From the NCBI RefSeq assembly GCF_020829595.1, contig NZ_JAIVFW010000014.1, positions 1 through 64,000 on the forward strand: 64,000 nucleotides of DNA. Direction: 5' to 3'. Shown here one piece after another: positions 56,430-64,000 of the stretch. The notes below the pieces were generated by a model. The model was not told the origin of the DNA. It saw only the letters and a program-made list of their open reading frames with translations, and ran no database searches. The translations under genes were made by a program, and so were the position numbers. How positions within the stretch are numbered: position 1 is the first letter of the stretch; each line of letters starts with the position of its first letter. The stretch is from Nostoc sp. CHAB 5844 (lineage in GTDB: Bacteria > Cyanobacteriota > Cyanobacteriia > Cyanobacteriales > Nostocaceae).

Positions 56430-56651
56430 TTTTTTAATTCCTGATTGCCGCTACTATAGAGAGTGTTGAGAATACTGTGCCATTAAATTCTCCACCAAGG
56501 CAAACGACTTATCACTATATAAAAATTAAACTGGCTAAGCTTACCCCCACTGACAACTATTTGAATTGATCGTACATTGATTTGGCAGCAATTGATAAGC
56601 AGAAATTTTTACTTCCTCGGATTTTTTGTTGATAGTAGGGATCAGCAAAAA

Positions 56652-57374
56652 TCACCAGCCGATCTTACTAGTTGCTACTATTAACAGGGGATGTGACCAC
56701 CATAGCAGAGCCACAAAAAGAGCTACTCCTAAATAGGCGGGACGGATAAATTCCTGCCATTTGATAGATTGACGGCCATCAAGAATTGCTTTAAAGGGAA
56801 TGATGGAAGTTCTTTGTTTTACAAGTTCAAAAGCTTCTCCGTAGCGTTGAGACAGGCGGCGATCACCATGCCAAACTCCAAATAAGTGATGTAATATCAA
56901 TCCTACAGATGTTACCAGGGTAAAACTAGTCCCCAACCACAAAGTATGAGCCACACACCAAATAATTTGTCCTACCATCTGAGGATGACGGGTAATCCGA
57001 ATTATTCCTGTTTCGTACAGATGGACTTGGGGCTTTTGAAGAGCAGCAATTTCTAGTAGATTGAAGGTGGCAGGATACAAAAATAAAAACGAAATTGCTG
57101 ACAACACCCAAACTACAGCCTGTATCCCTGGTACACCTTGTACCTGCCAAATTGGCCAGCCATCATAGCGGTGGTTAAAAAAGTAAATAATTAAGATGAC
57201 AGCCAAAGGTAAACTAACTAATGCAAACAAAATGCGATAAAGCCTTGCTCCTATGTGCTTCTCAGCCAATGGACGTAAAGCAGCCCCGCCACTGTGGGCG
57301 ATCGCAAAAGCAAATTGTAACCCCAACATGACAAAATGACTGGGAGTAAACCAAGGATTGGGCATCGTAGACAT
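56652..57374 (-). CDS. NnrU-family membrane protein, possible zeta-carotene isomerase
   Basis: The 240-residue protein has six or seven transmembrane helices. NnrU features are FAIAHSGGAALRP near the start, RITRHPQMVGQIIWCVAHTLWLG (His residues that bind heme in plant Z-ISO) and the HGDRR/RYGEAF region. The plant and cyanobacterial 15-cis-zeta-carotene isomerase is an NnrU homologue, so a role in carotenoid synthesis is plausible; other NnrU proteins are linked to denitrification. The gene lies between the thioredoxin gene and divergent rbcR. No clear ribosome binding site; ATG at 57365 is an alternative start. Confidence 0.85.
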   Translation of the reverse strand: MSTMPNPWFTPSHFVMLGLQFAFAIAHSGGAALRPLAEKHIGARLYRILFALVSLPLAVILIIYFFNHRYDGWPIWQVQGVPGIQAVVWVLSAISFLFLYPATFNLLEIAALQKPQVHLYETGIIRITRHPQMVGQIIWCVAHTLWLGTSFTLVTSVGLILHHLFGVWHGDRRLSQRYGEAFELVKQRTSIIPFKAILDGRQSIKWQEFIRPAYLGVALFVALLWWSHPLLIVATSKIGW

Positions 57375-57580
57375 GGGTGAAGTTATTTAAACAAAAGTTA
57401 ATACAGTACAACCAATAACACAAAGTATTCAAAGGGGACTTGAGTCAAGATGCAGTAGTACTGTTTTTTTCGAGTCAAGTCTTCAAGTTTTAAGAGGCAA
57501 TAAATCATCACTCACTATACAGTGATCAAACCCGATTTATTGCCAAAGCCGCTCCTTTCAAAGTTTGTGGGTTGAGCCTT

Positions 57581-58594
57581 ATGTCTGACCTTCCTTTCAC
57601 TTTAGATCAGTTACGTATCCTAAAAGCGATCGCTGTAGAAGGGAGCTTCAAGCGCGCCGCTGATAGTCTTTACGTCTCCCAACCTGCCGTCAGTTTGCAA
57701 GTGCAGAACCTCGAACGGCAGCTGGATGTTCCCCTATTCGACCGTGGTGGCCGTCGCGCACAATTAACCGAAGCAGGGCATCTACTTTTAAGTTACGGTG
57801 AAAAAATCCTGAGTCTGTGTCAAGAAACCTGTCGAGCTATTGAGGATTTGCAAAATCTCCAAGGCGGTACATTAATTGTCGGTGCTTCTCAAACCACCGG
57901 GACTTATCTATTGCCCAGAATGATTGGGATGTTCCGGCAAAAATATTCAGATGTCGCAGTCCAATTGCACGTTCATTCGACTCGCCGGACTGCTTGGAGT
58001 GTAGCTAACGGACAAGTGGATTTGGCAATCATCGGTGGTGAAATTCCGGGTGAATTAGCAGAATCTTTGGAAATTATTCCTTATGCAGAGGATGAACTAG
58101 CGCTGATTTTACCTGTCTTTCATCCCTTTGCTAAACTTGAAACAATTCAAAAAGAAGACCTATATAAATTACAATTTATTGCGTTAGATTCGCAATCAAC
58201 TATTCGCAAAGTCATCGATCAAGTACTAGCACGCTGCGAGATTGATACCAGGCGTTTTAAGATAGAAATGGAACTAAACTCCATAGAAGCAATCAAAAAT
58301 GCCGTGCAATCAGGCTTAGGGGCTGCCTTCGTTTCGACATCGGCGATCGCCAAAGAACTACAAATGGGTGTGCTACACTGTTCCCCAATTGAAGGCGTAA
58401 TCGTCAAACGCACACTCTGGCTGATTTTTAATCCCAATCGCTATAGATCCAAAGCAGCAGAGGCCTTTAGTCAAGAAATATTACCGCAGTTTGCTACTCC
58501 AGGATGGAACCAAGACCTGATAAAATTGTCCCAAAAAAAGCTAGTAGTAAATACATTAGATGTAGCAACACCCAGTTCCGCTGACGAAGGCTAA
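57581..58594 (+). CDS. rbcR: LysR-type regulator RbcR
   Basis: The 337-residue LysR protein has an N-terminal HTH ([21 protein letters not shown]) and a substrate-binding effector domain from about residue 95 ([19 protein letters not shown]). The N-terminus [18 protein letters not shown] is diagnostic of RbcR/Ycf30 of cyanobacteria and plastids, activator of Rubisco genes; the effectors are probably carbon metabolites. The C-terminal tail (about 30 residues, ending PSSADEG) is longer than in plastid forms. ATG at 57581 is chosen over TTG at 57572. Divergent from nnrU; the leader region is about 200 bp. Confidence 0.93.
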   Translation: MSDLPFTLDQLRILKAIAVEGSFKRAADSLYVSQPAVSLQVQNLERQLDVPLFDRGGRRAQLTEAGHLLLSYGEKILSLCQETCRAIEDLQNLQGGTLIVGASQTTGTYLLPRMIGMFRQKYSDVAVQLHVHSTRRTAWSVANGQVDLAIIGGEIPGELAESLEIIPYAEDELALILPVFHPFAKLETIQKEDLYKLQFIALDSQSTIRKVIDQVLARCEIDTRRFKIEMELNSIEAIKNAVQSGLGAAFVSTSAIAKELQMGVLHCSPIEGVIVKRTLWLIFNPNRYRSKAAEAFSQEILPQFATPGWNQDLIKLSQKKLVVNTLDVATPSSADEG

Positions 58595-58599
58595 TACTT

Positions 58600-58664
58600 G
58601 TCAATAGTCAATAGTCATTAGTTAAAGGCTACAGGCTATTGACTATTAACTGTGGACTATTGAC
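58600..58664. repeat. inverted ACTATTGACT-type repeat
   Basis: GTCAATAGTCAATAGTC and its imperfect complement (GACTATTAACTGTGGACTATTGAC) can fold into a stem of over 20 bases just after rbcR and could end its transcript. Same family as 55785-55858. Confidence 0.6.
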
Positions 58665-58675
58665 GAAAAACTAAT

Positions 58676-60043
58676 ATGGAAGCTTACTGCACCCGTCCAC
58701 GCTGCCCCCGCCCGAAAAACTATTTTGCCGACTTGGATGATGTGACGACGCTAAAAACAGCGCAGCAAAAATACTGTGCTACTTGCGGTATGCCACTCAT
58801 CTTAGATGGTAGGTATATGTCTACCAAATTACTGGGTCGGGGAGGATTTGCCTCCGCCTTTCTCGCACGCGATCGCCGCATTCCCGGAATCCGTGCATGT
58901 GTGGTCAAACAGTTCCAACCTGCGGGAGACATCAGTTCAAATCAATTGCGTATAGCACAACAACTGTTTGAAAGAGAAGCAGATGTCTTAGCAGAAATAG
59001 GCAGAGAACACGAACAAATACCGGAATTATACGCTTTTTTTCAAGTTACAGTTCCTAGCTTCACCCAGCCAAATCACGAAGAACAGTTTTTTTATTTAGT
59101 ACAAGAATATATTGATGGGCTAAATCTTGAGGAAGAATTAACTCAAAAGGGAAAATTTTCGGAAGCTGAAATTTTATACCTGTTGCAGGAAATCCTCAAA
59201 ATCCTCAAGTTTGTACATGACAAAAGCATTCTTCATCGAGACATTAAGCCTTCTAATATTATGCGCCGTCAGGATGGGAAATTATTTCTCCTCGATTTTG
59301 GTGCAGTTAAGCAAGTAACAAATGTAGCATCAGGTACAGTTGCTTCTTCATCAACTGGCATTTATTCGGCAGGATTTGCACCTCCAGAACAGATGACTGG
59401 GAATCAAGTATTTCCCTGCACAGATTTATATGCTTTAGCCGTCACGGCTGTTACTTTGCTCACAGGTGAATCAGCAACCCAGCTATTCGATCCTCTGATC
59501 AACCAGTGGACATGGCGATCGCTTGTGAATATTAACCCACACCTAGCTGATGTTTTAGATAAAATGCTTCTGCCTGCGGTTAGTCAACGCTTTCAATCAG
59601 CCGAGGAAGTGCTAGCAGAACTTTTTACCCAAGTAATACCCCCAACCACTCTAGGAAACACGCCACCCCAACCGCAGGTAATACAGCCACATTCCACTTT
59701 TTCAACTTGGGAGTTATTAGCAGGAGCAGCCTTTAGCGGATTTGAAAGTGCATTGATTGCGATCGCTCTATCTAGTCTATTGCCATCAGCTATCATCACT
59801 TTGATGATTACATCTGTGATTTTAGCCTTAATTATTTTTGCTCAAACTAGACGCTGGATTGAAAAAACAGATTTATTAATTATTGCAGGAATTACATTCG
59901 CTATTGTCTTTTTTGTTCCTTTCTTGCAGGCAGGACTGGATATTCAACAACTAGTGATATTAGCAGTTGCAAGCAGCTTAATAGCTATTGCTTTTACAAC
60001 ACTATTTCGTCTTATATATAAATTATTATCTATGATGTTTTAA
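58676..60043 (+). CDS. membrane-anchored Ser/Thr protein kinase with N-terminal zinc motif
   Basis: The 455-residue protein starts with a four-Cys segment (CTRPRC and CATCGMPL, Cys5, Cys10, Cys34, Cys37) that probably binds zinc. A eukaryotic-type kinase domain follows (about 47-325): G-loop GRGGFASA, Lys78, catalytic HRDIKPSN (Asp189), DFG at 207-209 and an APPEQ loop. The C-terminal 110 residues hold about four transmembrane helices, an arrangement common in filamentous cyanobacteria. All catalytic residues are present. A binding-protein gene is downstream on the same strand, separated by a mobile repeat. Confidence 0.92.
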   Translation: MEAYCTRPRCPRPKNYFADLDDVTTLKTAQQKYCATCGMPLILDGRYMSTKLLGRGGFASAFLARDRRIPGIRACVVKQFQPAGDISSNQLRIAQQLFEREADVLAEIGREHEQIPELYAFFQVTVPSFTQPNHEEQFFYLVQEYIDGLNLEEELTQKGKFSEAEILYLLQEILKILKFVHDKSILHRDIKPSNIMRRQDGKLFLLDFGAVKQVTNVASGTVASSSTGIYSAGFAPPEQMTGNQVFPCTDLYALAVTAVTLLTGESATQLFDPLINQWTWRSLVNINPHLADVLDKMLLPAVSQRFQSAEEVLAELFTQVIPPTTLGNTPPQPQVIQPHSTFSTWELLAGAAFSGFESALIAIALSSLLPSAIITLMITSVILALIIFAQTRRWIEKTDLLIIAGITFAIVFFVPFLQAGLDIQQLVILAVASSLIAIAFTTLFRLIYKLLSMMF

Positions 60044-60098
60044 CTAAGGCTAAATAGGTTGGTGGGAATCAACAGAACTAAGTTATGAAACGTAGATA

Positions 60099-60310
60099 TA
60101 AGCTTTTGTGCTTACAAGTTGCACAATTGAAATTTTGGGGAAAAACTTCAAACCCTCTCCCCTGCTCACGCCAGTTGCTACAACGGAGGGAACCTCCGCA
60201 ACGCACTGGCTCCCCTGCCACGCCAGTCGCGCGGCTGTCGGGAAACCCGCAAGGGGCGCGCTGGCTCCCCTTGCGGTCTCAACAAGCAAACTTTTGTGAT
60301 TATTAGCTTA
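60099..60310 (+). mobile_element. about 300-bp dispersed repeat, copy C (deleted)
   Basis: Begins and ends like copy A (TAAGCTTTTGTGCTTACAAG ... TTTTGTGATTATTAGCTTA) but is only 212 bp because the middle (6400-6500 in copy A) is missing. It lies between the kinase and the binding-protein genes and breaks any operon. No gene is present in 60044-60495. Confidence 0.7.
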
Positions 60311-60495
60311 TTTGTAAACCAGACTCCTAATTTAAGTTTTGCGAAGCCAGGTATACCTCTACCTACACCCCTAAGTAATTTCAGGAATCAAATCAGATTG
60401 CTATGTATCATACAAAGTATAATTTTCGTCTACCAACAGAATCGAAACTGGTGAATTAGAGTTTAACGAAACTTTAACCTAGAGTTACCCATAAA

Positions 60496-61572
60496 ATGAG
60501 AAATTACTTTCAGGGTAAAAAAATTACAAAACCAATTATGACACAACAAAATAGAACTAATGAAACTACAGTTTTGGTTCTAACACTAGCAATCACCTTA
60601 GGACTAGTGGGTGGTTTGTTGTGGTGGTTTTCTAACAGTTATGGCATAAAAGGTAGTTCTTTTAGTAGGACACGAGTAGAAACGCCAAATACTGACACTT
60701 TTTCCCAAATATCTAATGTTCCGGTAGGATTATTTAGTTATGGAGGTAGTACTACTTGGGCTCCCATCCGCCAACAAGTAGATTCAGCAGTGGCAATTGT
60801 CTGGCCTAGATTTCAACTACGTTACACAGAGCCGATTGAAGCTGCGCCCGGTTCTGGTACTGGCATTAAAATGCTGCTGGGTAATCAGTTAGCTTTTTCG
60901 CAGTCGTCACGCGCCCTGAAACCAGAAGAAAACGAACAAGCAAAACAACTGGGATTTACACTCAAAGCAATTCCAGTAGCAATTGATGGAATTGCGATCG
61001 CTGTTCACCCTAGTCTCAATCTTGCTGGGTTAACCCTTGCCCAACTGAAAGATGTGTATACAGGCAAAATAACTAATTGGCAACAATTAGGCGGCCCAAA
61101 TTTACCTATAACACCATATTCTCGCCGTCCAGAAGATAGTGGAACTATCGAGTTTTTTGAAGAGAACGTGTTAGGAGGAGAAAAATTTAGTAGCAATGTA
61201 CAATTTATCGATACTACAACTAACGCCTTAAAAGAAATAGCCAAAAATCCTAGCGCAATTTACTATGCCTCTGCACCGGAGGTAATTGGACAGTGTAGCA
61301 TCAAACCCTTACCGATAGGACGACAATCAGACAAACTTGTTGAACCTTACAAAAAACCTTATATTCCCTCAGAAAAATGTCCGCAACAGCGTAATCAACT
61401 TAATACAGAGGCATTTCAAACTGGTGAATATCCCATTACCCGACGTTTATTTGTCATTGTTAAACAAAATGGACAAAGTGATCAGGAAGCAGGAGAAGCT
61501 TACGCCAACTTGTTACTTACAGATCAAGGTCAAGAATTAATTGCTAAAGCAGGATTTGTTAGACTTCGCTAA
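60496..61572 (+). CDS. PstS-like phosphate-binding protein, membrane-anchored
   Basis: The 358-residue protein has an N-terminal transmembrane anchor (about 24-50, VLVLTLAITLGLVGGLLWWF) and a periplasmic binding domain of the PstS type 2 family: FSYGGSTTWAPI, PGSGTGIKMLLGNQLAFSQSSRAL, the typical DGIAIAVHP, LAQLKDVYTGKITNWQQLGG, and PYSRRPEDSGTIEFFEEN. It should bind phosphate or a similar anion outside the cell. No ABC permease genes are adjacent, so it may be a sensor or use a permease encoded elsewhere. ATG at 60538 (MTQQN) is an equally possible start. Confidence 0.9.
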   Translation: MRNYFQGKKITKPIMTQQNRTNETTVLVLTLAITLGLVGGLLWWFSNSYGIKGSSFSRTRVETPNTDTFSQISNVPVGLFSYGGSTTWAPIRQQVDSAVAIVWPRFQLRYTEPIEAAPGSGTGIKMLLGNQLAFSQSSRALKPEENEQAKQLGFTLKAIPVAIDGIAIAVHPSLNLAGLTLAQLKDVYTGKITNWQQLGGPNLPITPYSRRPEDSGTIEFFEENVLGGEKFSSNVQFIDTTTNALKEIAKNPSAIYYASAPEVIGQCSIKPLPIGRQSDKLVEPYKKPYIPSEKCPQQRNQLNTEAFQTGEYPITRRLFVIVKQNGQSDQEAGEAYANLLLTDQGQELIAKAGFVRLR

Positions 61573-61605
61573 TCAACACTTATTATTTACACAGCCAAAA
61601 ATGGC

Positions 61606-61637
61606 AATTGGAGCCTAGGGTTAGGCTCCAATTTTTT
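61606..61637 (+). terminator. intrinsic terminator after the PstS-like gene
   Basis: The stem AATTGGAGCCT/AGGCTCCAATT with a six-base loop runs into TTTTTT, about 35 bases after the stop codon. Confidence 0.8.
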
Positions 61638-61784
61638 GAGTAAAATGTATTTTCACTGCACCACTGATAATAACAAGACAGACAATTTCATTGAAGAAGT
61701 CTTGGGCAATCAATACTTTCGACTCTAATTTTGAGTGTGTTTTCAAGACCACCCAAACTTTATAAAAGTTGGCTGATATTTTTA

Positions 61785-61931
61785 CTAGGATCTACTACGC
61801 TTTTGCCAGAGAAAGGCATCATCTTCAATGTTCAACTTAGTTCCTGCCGTTGAGAGACAAGCAAAACCATCAATAAATTCCCTACCAAGAACTATTGTTT
61901 TTCCCTTGTGAATATCTTGTAAAAGAAACAA
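61785..61931 (-). pseudogene. possible small or decayed minus-strand gene
   Basis: An uninterrupted frame from a TTG reads FLLQDIHKGKTIVLGREF, then DGFACLSTAGTKLNIEDD and FLWQKRS before TAG. The composition is protein-like, and the frame may continue after a frameshift into VVLKTHSKLESKVLIAQDFF down to about 61617. There is no ATG or ribosome binding site. No family is recognised; it could be a decayed gene. Confidence 0.3.
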
Positions 61932-61961
61932 ACTTCACACAAAGGCTTTTTTATCCAGACA

Positions 61962-62111
61962 ATGCCCGATTACGCACAATCTGTTTGTGGTGGTCAAACA
62001 GATTGGTCAAACCCAACAGTAAGGAGGTGTTGCTGCGCCAACTTACTGGTGACTGATCGGGGTCAAGTTCTGATATATGCCATTACAGGAACTTTGGTGG
62101 ATGCGTCTTAG
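61962..62111 (+). CDS. possible small protein of 49 residues
   Basis: An ATG-started frame reads MPDYAQSVCGGQTDW, then SNPTVRRCCCANLLVTDRG and ends YAITGTLVDAS at a TAG that overlaps the stop of the convergent Crp-type gene by four bases. The three consecutive Cys residues are striking. No ribosome binding site is clear, and there is no recognised family, so it may be chance. Confidence 0.3.
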   Translation: MPDYAQSVCGGQTDWSNPTVRRCCCANLLVTDRGQVLIYAITGTLVDAS

Positions 62112-62866
62112 CTGGCTCTATTAATCGATTCAGCTGGCAGACAAATGAGATTATCGCCTTGAGTGAGGATTAAACCTCGTTGACGCAATTTGCCCATTAA
62201 GCGAGTAACTGTAACGCGAGTAGAGCCGATCGCGCTACCAATTTGGGCATGAGTTAGGGGGAAAGGCAGACAATAGCCACGAATTACGTCGGGATCAGTT
62301 TCGCTCATTGCCGGTTCGCCATATTCCTCAATTAACAATGTGAGGAATCCTAAGAGTCGGTCAATTGTGCGTCGCTGACCTAAGGCACTCAGCCACAACA
62401 ATTTACGTTGATGCTGATACCTAAAGGCATCCATAACTTCGCGCCGGAAGTGAGGCCAGTTGTCTAAATCATGCCAGTACATCCACAGCACCGCTGTTTG
62501 ATCAACATGAGCGTATGCCTGAAGCGTGAATGGTGACTGAGCCACAATTTCAAATGGTTGTCCCGCTCCCACAAAACCCAAGAAGGCTTCTTCTGGAGTT
62601 CTGTTGATGCGTCGAGATGTTAGCTGACTGGCAGTAGCACTAACTTGAGCAGTGCCTACCATGCGGATCGCACCTCTTTGCACCAAATACAGCAATCCAG
62701 GTCTAGCTGGAATGCGCTCATCTTTGCTAAAGGTGCGGCAACGGTAGTGTTCTTGAGCCCAATCAAGAATACGTTGCCAAGTCAAAAAAGGGCGTGATGC
62801 CTCAGAAAAGGAGGATGGAGATTGCATAGGTAACAAAGAGCGTTCGGCTGAAGACAAAGACGTCAT
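62108..62866 (-). CDS. Crp/Fnr-family transcription regulator
   Basis: The 252-residue protein has an N-terminal cyclic-nucleotide-binding-like beta-roll (about 40-145, with RPGLLYLVQRGAIRMVG) and a C-terminal Crp-type winged helix (about 165-245, recognition part LTHAQIGSAIGSTRVTVTRLMGKL). It is longer at the N-terminus than NtcA. The cAMP-binding pattern of Crp (RPGELYxRTATA) is not visible, so the ligand is uncertain. It controls unknown genes; the adjacent partial gene (63140) is divergent. A palindrome GTAAAGTTTAC at 62998-63008 in the shared leader could be an operator. Confidence 0.9.
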   Translation of the reverse strand: MTSLSSAERSLLPMQSPSSFSEASRPFLTWQRILDWAQEHYRCRTFSKDERIPARPGLLYLVQRGAIRMVGTAQVSATASQLTSRRINRTPEEAFLGFVGAGQPFEIVAQSPFTLQAYAHVDQTAVLWMYWHDLDNWPHFRREVMDAFRYQHQRKLLWLSALGQRRTIDRLLGFLTLLIEEYGEPAMSETDPDVIRGYCLPFPLTHAQIGSAIGSTRVTVTRLMGKLRQRGLILTQGDNLICLPAESINRAS

Positions 62867-63139
62867 AAAACAAGGTGCAAGGAGTGTCTTTGTGTTGACG
62901 GAGTAGGCTTAACGCCTAACAGCGCCAGCCATCCAAAGAGTAGAAAGCAATTCTGCCCCTACTCTTTTGTTATACTTCTTACTGTACAATGATGGTAGTA
63001 AAGTTTACTTACTATTCATACAATTTTTATTAAATTTTATGCTCTTCTCATTTTTCTTTATATAGATAAAACTTATATCTAAAGAAAGATGACGAGCGAC
63101 TGCTAAAGAAAAAGTAAAAAGCTATTCTTATCATATTAA

Positions 63140-64000
63140 GTGCATAGTTGGTTAATAATAAGCGATTACATATCAATTAAACAGTTATTATACAGCAAGT
63201 TATTTAATGTACTCAGTGATTTTACGCTGATTCAAAAAATACAATGCATAGAAGAAAAAAAAATTCCTCTATACAAAGATAGAAATAATAGCAGAATATT
63301 ATATATCTCAGGAGTGGCACAGCAGTTATCAAAATCTCATAATTGCACCACTATGGAGATAGCCGATAGTATCAGCTCTAAATTATCGGCGACCAGTGGC
63401 GACGTTTTTGTTGTCAAAATTGTTCCACCTGGTTGGATTTATTTAGAATTAACTCAATCTTGTTTGGCAGTTTGGTTACAAAACCTAGCAGTTGGGCGCT
63501 TGGGACAAGAAGAAAAGATTGGACAAGGAAAAATTACTCCAAAATTTAAAAATCAAAACCCTGCAAATATCTTTGCTGTTCAATCCGCTCATGCACGCTG
63601 CTGTTCGTTAGTATTACAGGGTCATCGAGAGGGATTAATCAAACTTAAGGAACCTTTACCAGATACTAGTCCAGCTTTTGGGCAGCTAGTATTCCCAGAG
63701 CCAATACCTTGGTTGAGTCTTGAGAGCCAACTTTGTCTGCATCACCCAACTGAGAGATATTTAATTGCTCAGTTAGTGCAAGTAGTGGACGACTTGGTAT
63801 GTTCTAATGTTGATGATGCAATTAACTGGCAAAAAGTCAGCATAAAGTTGAGTCAAGCTTTGGAAAACTTCTGGTGTCAGTGTCGCATTTGGGGTGAGGT
63901 AAAAATTTCTTCACAAGAACTAGCTCAAGCTAGGCTGGGTTTAGTGATGGTTACTCAGAGGTTGCTAAGATTTTTACTAGTAGAAAAACTAGGAGTTTCT
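63140..64000 (+). CDS. DALR anticodon-binding-like protein, cut by window end
   Basis: An open frame of 287 codons runs to the right edge without stop. Recognisable parts are KKIPLYKDRNNSRILYISGV, SGDVFVVKIVPPGWIYLELT, HARCCSLVLQGHREGLIKLK, and a helical end resembling the DALR anticodon-binding domain of ArgS (HPTERYLIAQLVQVVDDL, then LRFLLVEKLGVS). There is no HIGH-type catalytic core, so it is not a synthetase but a free-standing DALR-like protein, known in cyanobacteria with unknown function. The GTG at 63140 is the first start after an in-frame stop; the true start could be further in. Confidence 0.7.
   Translation, partial: MHSWLIISDYISIKQLLYSKLFNVLSDFTLIQKIQCIEEKKIPLYKDRNNSRILYISGVAQQLSKSHNCTTMEIADSISSKLSATSGDVFVVKIVPPGWIYLELTQSCLAVWLQNLAVGRLGQEEKIGQGKITPKFKNQNPANIFAVQSAHARCCSLVLQGHREGLIKLKEPLPDTSPAFGQLVFPEPIPWLSLESQLCLHHPTERYLIAQLVQVVDDLVCSNVDDAINWQKVSIKLSQALENFWCQCRIWGEVKISSQELAQARLGLVMVTQRLLRFLLVEKLGVS

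Overview
The window is a piece of chromosome from a filamentous, probably heterocyst-forming cyanobacterium of the Nostoc/Anabaena/Tolypothrix type. The evidence is: dense HIP1 octamers (GCGATCGC); heptanucleotide tandem repeats and many small palindromic/MITE-like repeats between genes; a typical cyanobacterial ndhF - thioredoxin - nnrU - rbcR block; cyanobacteriochrome-type GAF domains; and short tandem sRNA units whose promoter-like region (TCCGG, 17 nt, (T/A)AGAAC) resembles the heterocyst-related NsiR1 promoters. No tRNA, rRNA, CRISPR array or intact insertion sequence was seen.

Layout. 0.7-10.5 kb: a serine-recombinase homologue that has lost its catalytic residues, a Tat-exported propeller-like protein, a VOC protein, a SAP-like/DUF4912 protein, a lipoprotein phosphodiester glycosidase, an NmrA-type reductase and a vanadium-haloperoxidase homologue lacking one catalytic His. 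11-15.5 kb: signalling genes (a small receiver protein beside a histidine-kinase remnant, and an 802-residue REC-wHTH-Hpt-REC-REC-GGDEF protein) and a transposase remnant. 15.6-29 kb: ileS, an orphan ParA, a five-GAF cyanobacteriochrome-like histidine kinase, a RluA pseudouridine synthase carrying an in-frame repeat, an aldo/keto reductase, Dps and pirin. 30-36 kb: a lactonase-like propeller protein, then a short co-oriented group (ABM monooxygenase, carboxymuconolactone decarboxylase, a 6-oxocamphor-hydrolase-like crotonase, an SDR) that looks catabolic, then a PEP-CTERM-like NHL protein.

36-45 kb is a co-directional block: an unknown protein, a DJ-1/PfpI protein, AGE epimerase, STAS, GAF-PP2C phosphatase, glycogen debranching enzyme, STAS and an anti-sigma-type kinase. 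From memory this matches the Synechocystis slr1852-slr1861 (icfG) region and represents a partner-switching module tied to carbon/glycogen metabolism. 45.6-53.3 kb: an EAL protein with a degenerate GGDEF, a ribbon-helix-helix fusion protein, three minus-strand sRNA units interrupted by a mobile repeat, and a large NACHT-HEAT STAND NTPase. 53.5-64 kb: ndhF, thioredoxin, nnrU and rbcR, then a membrane Ser/Thr kinase, a PstS-like binding protein, a Crp-family regulator and a DALR-domain protein that runs off the right edge.

The most interesting items are the NsiR1-like sRNA array, the multi-chromophore sensor kinase, the retro-Claisen-like gene group, and the repeat ecology, which includes one MITE with a perfect 9-bp target duplication and one repeat translated inside a gene. 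Family assignments come from recognised motifs only; no database search was possible.
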